Of a stretch of DNA of 11,730 nt, positions 7,524-11,730 are shown piece after piece. Each line of letters starts with the position of its first letter. Position 1 is the first letter of the stretch. A program made the position numbers and the translations under genes. This DNA comes from Actinomycetes bacterium (GTDB lineage: Bacteria > Actinomycetota > Actinomycetes > S36-B12 > UBA5976), in contig JAJXSV010000052.1 in the NCBI GenBank assembly GCA_021784375.1, positions 1 through 11,730 on the forward strand, written 5' to 3'. A model generated the notes under the pieces. It made no database searches, was not told the DNA's origin, and worked only from the letters and a program-made list of their open reading frames with translations.

Positions 7524-7539
7524 AGACGTCGTGGATCGC

Positions 7540-8589
7540 CTACGCGCCGAACCAGGCCCGCACCCGATCCACGATCGCCTTGTCGAACTGGTCGTCGCTG
7601 TGCCGGGCCTGCAACCAGGCCGAGAAGTCGCCGTCGGCGCAGGCGTCGAGTTCCCTCCGGCAGGCCGCGGTGTCGGTGACGGCCCGATAGAGCAACTCCT
7701 CGGCCTCGCGGCTCGTCTTGAAGAAGAACGGGTATCCGACGGGCAGGATCTCGCGGGCCCAGGAGAGGTCAGGGAAGACGCCGACCGCGCCCGCCGCGAG
7801 GGCCTCCACGTACTCGAGGCCGTAGGACTCATCAAGCGAGGTGGCCAGGAATGCCGTGGTTCGGGAGAGCGCCTGCCAGTAGCCCTCGCGGGTGGCAGTC
7901 AGGGGACCGACCCACGCCCACTTCCTGCGTGAGAGGTTCATGGCCAGCTCGCGGATGAGGTGCGTCTCGTGGAGACGCGCCTCGACCTGGATGGGCGTGC
8001 GCTTGGCCACCCGTTCGACAACGTCGATGAACAGCTGTGGGCGCTTGCGATCCGAGAGGTAGATGGCCGGGTACAGCACCACTGGGATCTCGGGCTCGTG
8101 TCGGGGCTTCACGTGCTCGATGCGGAAGCCCAGGTTCACCCAGGCGATGCGGGCATCGTCCGAGATGGACTTCGTGGTGAGGGCGTCGACGATCTCGCTC
8201 ACCTCGGTGGCCGTGTGCTCGGAGTTGGCGAAGGTCGGGAAGAGGGCGCACGACAGCGCGAGCGCGGCACGCTCCACCTTGTTCGTGATGAGTGAGGGGC
8301 CCCACCACACGAAGTTCAGGATCTTCGGCTCGTCGCAGTTGGCGCGCAGTCGACGCCACACGCCGATGGAATCTCCGAAGTCCATGTTCACGAGCACCGT
8401 GTCGTTGCCGTCCACCATCTCGATGGGCACGACATCGAAGCCGTCGCAGTGCCGGGGCTGCAGCCCGATCACCTGCGAGTTGGGGAACACGCGGAGCAGG
8501 CGACGCACGAGCGTCGCGCCGGCGTCGTGTCCGGCGATGTGACCGTCCTCATCGATCCGGACACCTGTGTACCTGACGGCGATCTTCAT
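7540..8589 (-). CDS. GT-B-fold glycosyltransferase (GT1/GT4-like)
   Basis: Predicted 349-residue soluble or peripheral glycosyltransferase. The N-terminal half is weakly conserved but has a Rossmann-like opening (MKIAVRYTGVRID, then GATLVRRLLRVFPNSQVIGL). The C-terminal half carries the signature of retaining GT-B enzymes: SLDESYGLEYVEALAAGAVG at 251-270, where Glu254 and Glu262 form the E-x7-E motif that contacts the donor sugar nucleotide. The length is typical or slightly short for the family. There is no signal peptide or membrane helix. The acceptor and sugar cannot be inferred; a cell-envelope glycan or glycolipid is plausible. The ATG overlaps the pyrophosphatase stop by four bases (ATGA), so it is probably translated by coupling to that gene. 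It converges on the exopolysaccharide cassette. Confidence 0.82.
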   Translation of the reverse strand: MKIAVRYTGVRIDEDGHIAGHDAGATLVRRLLRVFPNSQVIGLQPRHCDGFDVVPIEMVDGNDTVLVNMDFGDSIGVWRRLRANCDEPKILNFVWWGPSLITNKVERAALALSCALFPTFANSEHTATEVSEIVDALTTKSISDDARIAWVNLGFRIEHVKPRHEPEIPVVLYPAIYLSDRKRPQLFIDVVERVAKRTPIQVEARLHETHLIRELAMNLSRRKWAWVGPLTATREGYWQALSRTTAFLATSLDESYGLEYVEALAAGAVGVFPDLSWAREILPVGYPFFFKTSREAEELLYRAVTDTAACRRELDACADGDFSAWLQARHSDDQFDKAIVDRVRAWFGA

Positions 8590-11120
8590 CGGGCTTCACC
8601 CACTTCCTGACGTGCGAGCGGCAATCGAGCTCGCTCGGATTGGCCGAGCGAGGCGTGGAAGTCGGCCGTGGGAAGCGCTTCCCGAGGGCTGACGCTGGAG
8701 CGGTGGTCGTTGGCGCCCGATGCACCGGGCTCGTCATCGACCTCGTCGATCTGCTTCTGGATGCGCATGCCGTAGAAGGAGCGATGCACGAAGTACGCCG
8801 ATACCAGGAAGAAGACGCCGGCCAGCACCGTCACCAGGCCGCCTAGGCCCTGGTCCTTCATGCTCACTGCGAGCTCGACGGCGAGCAGGCCGAACAGCGT
8901 CGTGAACTTGATGACGGGGTTGAGCGCCACCGACGACGTGTCCTTGTAGGGATCTCCGACGGTGTCACCGACGATGGTCGCGTCATGGAGCGGTGTGCCC
9001 TTGGCGTGCAGGTCGATCTCCACGATCTTCTTCGCGTTGTCCCATGCGCCACCTGCGTTGGCCATGAAGATGGCTTGGTAGAGGCCGAAGATGGCGATCG
9101 AGATCAGGTAGCCGATGAAGAAGAAGGGCTCCACGAAGGCGAAGGCGAGGGTTGCGAAGAAGACGCCCAGGAACATGTTCATCATGCCCTGCTGCGCGTA
9201 CTCGGTGCAGATCTCGACCACGCGACGCGAGTCCTCGACGCTCGCCTTGGTGACCCCGTCGAGCTTGATGGATCCCTTGATGAACTCGACCGCGCGATGG
9301 GCGCCGGTCGTCACCGCCTGGATGGACGCACCGGTGAACCAGAAGATCATCGCGCCGCCGGTGATCAGGCCGAGCAGGAAGGGCCAGTGCAGCGCGGACA
9401 GCTTGTCGACGTCTCGGGTCATGCCGGCAGTCAGGCTCATGATGATGGAGAAGATCATGGTGGTGGCACCGACGACCGCGGTGCCGATGAGCACCGGCTT
9501 GGCCGTGGCTTTGAAGGTGTTGCCCGCGCCGTCGTTCTCCTCCAACATCAGCTTGGCCTTGTCCCACTGGATGTCGAAGCCGTAGTCGCGCTTCACCTCC
9601 GCGTCGATGCCCGGGATCTCCTCGATGACGGACAGTTCATAGACGCTCTGGGCGTTGTCCGTGACCGGTCCGTAGGAGTCGACCGCGATGGTCACGGGGC
9701 CCATGCTCAGGAATCCGAATGCCACCAGGCCGAACGCGAACACGGCGGGCGCCACCATGATGGCGGCGAAGCCGGAGCCGCTGATGGCTGCGGCCGCGCC
9801 CATCAGGCCGGCGATGACGACACCGAGCCAGTACCCGGAGAAGTTACCGGCGACCAGGCCGGAGAGGATGTTCAACGAGGCGCCGCCCTGCCGCGAGCTC
9901 TTCACGACCTCCTGCACGTGGCGACTGTGCGTCGATGTGAAGACCTTCACCAGTTCGGGGATGAGGGCGCCGGCCACGGTACCCAGGGACACGATGCAGG
10001 CGAGCTTCCACCACAACGGCTCGGTGGGTCCCTGCGCCAGCACGAACCAGGTGGTGGCGAAGGTGGCGAGGATGCTCACGATCGAGGTCACCCACACGAG
10101 CGAGGTGAGGGGCTTCTCGAAGTCCATGCGCACGGCCTTGGCGTAGCGGCGGCCCACCAGCCAGTCATTGAGGGCGTATGAGATCGCCGACGCCAGGACC
10201 ATCACCGCACGCACGACGAAGATCCACACCAGCAGGCTGGCCTGCACCTTGGGGTCGTGGACGCCGAGCAGGATGAAGGTGATGAGCGCGACGCCCGTGA
10301 CGCCGTACGTCTCGAAGCCGTCGGCGCTGGGGCCCACGGAGTCGCCGGCGTTGTCTCCGGTGCAGTCGGCGATGACACCGGGGTTGCGGGCATCGTCCTC
10401 CTTGATCTTGAAGGCGATCTTCATGAGGTCGGAACCGATGTCAGCGATCTTGGTGAAGATGCCGCCGGCGATGCGCAGCGCCGAGGCGCCGAGCGATTCG
10501 CCGATGGCGAAGCCGATGAAGCAGGCGCCCGCAATATTGCCCGGCATGAACAGCAGGATGGTGAGCATCATGAGGAGCTCGACGCTGATGAGCGCCATGC
10601 CGATGCTCATGCCGGAGCGCATGGGGATGCGGTGCATCGGCAGCGGCTTGCCACGCAGGGAGGCGAAGGCCATGCGGGAGTTGGCGAGCGTGTTCACGCG
10701 AATGCCGAACCAGGCCACACCGTATGAGCCCGCCATACCGATGAGGCTGAAGACCAGGACGATGGCCACGCGACCCCACGGCAGCTTCACGAGGAAGCCG
10801 AAGTAGACGACGATCACGGAGGCGATGAAGGCCCACAGCAGCATGAGGAACTTGCCCTGCTTGGCGAGGTACGCCTTGCAGGTCTCGTAGATGAGCTCGG
10901 AGACCTCGCGCATCGAGCCGTGCACCGGGAGTTCGCGCAGTTGGCGGTACACCCAGCCACCGAATCCGAGGCCGAAGACGCACACCAGCAGGCCCAGGCC
11001 GAGCAGCAGTCGGCCGGAGGTGCCGCCGAGTGTGGTCACCGAACTCAGGTCCGGGAGGACAAGGTTCACCTCACCCCCGTGCGCGGACGAGGAAAGGATG
11101 TTGATTGTCGCATTCAGCAC
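8586..11120 (-). CDS. hppA: Membrane-bound proton-pumping pyrophosphatase, divergent type
   Basis: Predicted integral membrane enzyme of 844 residues that hydrolyses pyrophosphate and uses the energy to move ions, most likely protons, out of the cell. Hallmark segments, numbered from the GTG at 11120: DIGSDL (227-232), EDDARNP (241-247), GDNAGDS (255-261), NAGGAWDNAKK (688-698) and GDTVGDPYKDT (718-728), together supplying the Asp and Lys ligands for Mg-pyrophosphate. Many long hydrophobic helices are present. In GNTFKAT (533-539), Lys537 occupies the position that marks potassium-independent enzymes (Ala in potassium-dependent ones). Departures from the common form include IADCTGDNAGDSVGPSADGF, DNAQ at 488-491 where DNAGG is usual, an acidic insertion before GNTFKAT, and a polar tail of about 60 residues. 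The GTG start is chosen over the frame opening at 11249 because GGAG sits seven bases before it and the added 43 residues look non-coding. The stop overlaps the glycosyltransferase start. Confidence 0.93.
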   Translation of the reverse strand: MLNATINILSSSAHGGEVNLVLPDLSSVTTLGGTSGRLLLGLGLLVCVFGLGFGGWVYRQLRELPVHGSMREVSELIYETCKAYLAKQGKFLMLLWAFIASVIVVYFGFLVKLPWGRVAIVLVFSLIGMAGSYGVAWFGIRVNTLANSRMAFASLRGKPLPMHRIPMRSGMSIGMALISVELLMMLTILLFMPGNIAGACFIGFAIGESLGASALRIAGGIFTKIADIGSDLMKIAFKIKEDDARNPGVIADCTGDNAGDSVGPSADGFETYGVTGVALITFILLGVHDPKVQASLLVWIFVVRAVMVLASAISYALNDWLVGRRYAKAVRMDFEKPLTSLVWVTSIVSILATFATTWFVLAQGPTEPLWWKLACIVSLGTVAGALIPELVKVFTSTHSRHVQEVVKSSRQGGASLNILSGLVAGNFSGYWLGVVIAGLMGAAAAISGSGFAAIMVAPAVFAFGLVAFGFLSMGPVTIAVDSYGPVTDNAQSVYELSVIEEIPGIDAEVKRDYGFDIQWDKAKLMLEENDGAGNTFKATAKPVLIGTAVVGATTMIFSIIMSLTAGMTRDVDKLSALHWPFLLGLITGGAMIFWFTGASIQAVTTGAHRAVEFIKGSIKLDGVTKASVEDSRRVVEICTEYAQQGMMNMFLGVFFATLAFAFVEPFFFIGYLISIAIFGLYQAIFMANAGGAWDNAKKIVEIDLHAKGTPLHDATIVGDTVGDPYKDTSSVALNPVIKFTTLFGLLAVELAVSMKDQGLGGLVTVLAGVFFLVSAYFVHRSFYGMRIQKQIDEVDDEPGASGANDHRSSVSPREALPTADFHASLGQSERARLPLARQEVGEAR

Positions 11121-11127
11121 TGTTCTG

Positions 11128-11131
11128 CTCC
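11128..11131 (-). promoter_or_regulatory. Ribosome binding site fixing the hppA GTG start
   Basis: On the minus strand GGAG is followed by seven bases (CAGAACA) and then GTG at 11120. No comparable site precedes the alternative GTG at 11249. Confidence 0.65.
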
Positions 11132-11167
11132 ACGGTCTCGCGCGGCCGCATAAGCCGCTCGGCGTTG

Positions 11168-11226
11168 CCGTTCGGCCGTCTACTACCGACTCTTGACTGT
11201 CTGCCGCCGGCAATCCACCGTTCGGC
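11168..11226. repeat. Nine-base direct repeat upstream of hppA
   Basis: CCGTTCGGC occurs at 11168-11176 and again at 11218-11226, 50 bases apart start to start (about five helical turns), in the 213-base gap upstream of hppA. The unit is itself nearly palindromic. It could be a pair of regulator sites or chance in GC-rich DNA. I see no convincing -35/-10 pair in this gap. Confidence 0.3.
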
Positions 11227-11281
11227 TTAATCCCCCAGCGGAGCCTCACATAACGGGAGGATGCGGAGCAGGGTCAATGGA

Positions 11282-11324
11282 CCCCGCACGCGGGGATTGC
11301 CGTGACTTGCCAATCACGCAATCC
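11282..11324 (-). terminator. Double hairpin after the PAP2 gene
   Basis: Ten bases beyond the PAP2 stop (minus strand), GGATTG-c-CGTGA (11294-11305) pairs with TCACG-CAATCC (11314-11324) as an 11-bp stem with one bulged base. A second small stem, CCCCG/CGGGG (11282-11295) with a four-base loop, abuts it and shares two bases. Position suggests the end of the PAP2 transcript; no U-tract is seen. Confidence 0.5.
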
Positions 11325-11333
11325 AATGCCCGG

Positions 11334-11730
11334 TTACCGGCTGGTTGCGTGATATCGGCGCGACCGGTGGCCATGCGGATGCAGCACGCTCAGCACGTAC
11401 ATCGAGGAGAGCACGAGCAGCACACCGACGATGACGTCGAGGACATAGTGGTTGGCCGTACCCAACACCACCGCTGTCGTGACAACGGGGTACGCCCAGG
11501 CGAGGAAGCGCCACGGCGACTCGGTGACGAAGGTGATGGCAACGGCACACCAGAGGGCCCAGGCGACGTGCACGCTGGGCATGGCGGCGTACAGGTTCAC
11601 CAGACCGGTGACGCTCTTCATCCCCGCGAACAGCACGGGATGGACGAGCATGGTGTCGACGGCGCCAGGTTCCGAGAAGCGGGGCGGCGCCAGCGGGAAG
11701 GCCCAGTACATGGCCAGGCTCACGAGCGAG
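11334..11730 (-). CDS. PAP2-superfamily phosphatase/transferase (5' partial)
   Basis: The frame is open through the right edge, so the N-terminal membrane segments are missing. Counting from the GTG at 11723, the visible part starts with YWAFPLAPPRF (6-16), an Arg-containing segment corresponding to the first conserved motif in the PAP2_3-like branch. It continues with LYAAMPSVHVAWALW (44-58, second motif, His52) and GTANHYVLDVIVG (88-100, third motif, His92 and Asp96). His52 and His92 are the expected phosphotransfer residues. Three to four hydrophobic helices are present, followed by a basic His/Arg-rich tail. Family members remove or transfer lipid-linked phosphate, for example on phosphatidate, undecaprenyl pyrophosphate or inositol lipids; the substrate here cannot be assigned. 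The gene ends 213 bases before the hppA start with a hairpin between, so it is probably a separate transcript. Confidence 0.85.
   Translation of the reverse strand, partial: SLVSLAMYWAFPLAPPRFSEPGAVDTMLVHPVLFAGMKSVTGLVNLYAAMPSVHVAWALWCAVAITFVTESPWRFLAWAYPVVTTAVVLGTANHYVLDVIVGVLLVLSSMYVLSVLHPHGHRSRRYHATSR

Noticed and set aside
8985..10181. 398-codon plus-strand open frame inside hppA
   Set aside because: Composition is dominated by Asp, Glu, His, Gly and Arg with no domain or membrane pattern. It is the shadow of the strongly conserved pyrophosphatase on the other strand.
11121..11249. N-terminal extension of hppA to the GTG at 11249
   Set aside because: No ribosome site precedes it, and the 43 added residues are unlike any pyrophosphatase N-terminus I know. 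The GTG at 11120 has GGAG at seven bases.

Overview
The window is GC-rich, uses GTG and ATG starts, and packs genes closely with 1-4 base start/stop overlaps. Together with the gene content (a bioY-type transporter, a membrane-bound pyrophosphatase, a PAP2 enzyme of the YAAMPS-H type), this suggests a member of the Actinomycetota. I cannot name a genus or family from the sequence. There are no rRNA or tRNA genes, CRISPR arrays, transposases or phage genes. The region looks chromosomal, with cell-envelope and membrane functions dominating.

Plus-strand half (1-7469). The left edge holds the 3' part of a gene for a large secreted repeat protein with DUF11-like beta-sandwich repeats and a C-terminal GYWKNHP-type domain, closed by a strong hairpin. 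Next come a biotin transporter S-component (bioY) and a small membrane protein with an ion-channel-like pore segment. After a structured 247-base gap there is a tight three-gene cassette: a membrane-anchored HEAT-repeat protein, a processive-type family 2 glycosyltransferase in the membrane, and a lipoprotein with a glycosidase-like domain. The start and stop codons of these three genes overlap (TGATG and ATGA). This looks like a synthase-dependent exopolysaccharide operon: the synthase makes and extrudes a polymer, the lipoprotein trims or handles it outside, and the HEAT protein is an unexplained accessory factor.

Minus-strand half (11730-7540). The right edge holds a truncated PAP2-type phosphatase or transferase. 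It is followed by an unusually long, divergent proton-pumping membrane pyrophosphatase (hppA-like) whose stop overlaps the start of a GT-B-fold glycosyltransferase. That glycosyltransferase converges on the polysaccharide cassette, and a perfect 12-bp hairpin lies between the two gene sets as a likely shared terminator.

The best candidate for something undescribed is the HEAT / GT2 / glycosidase-lipoprotein cassette (2807-7469). Its parts are recognisable, but the combination and its polymer are not known to me. The second is the divergent pyrophosphatase coupled to a glycosyltransferase.
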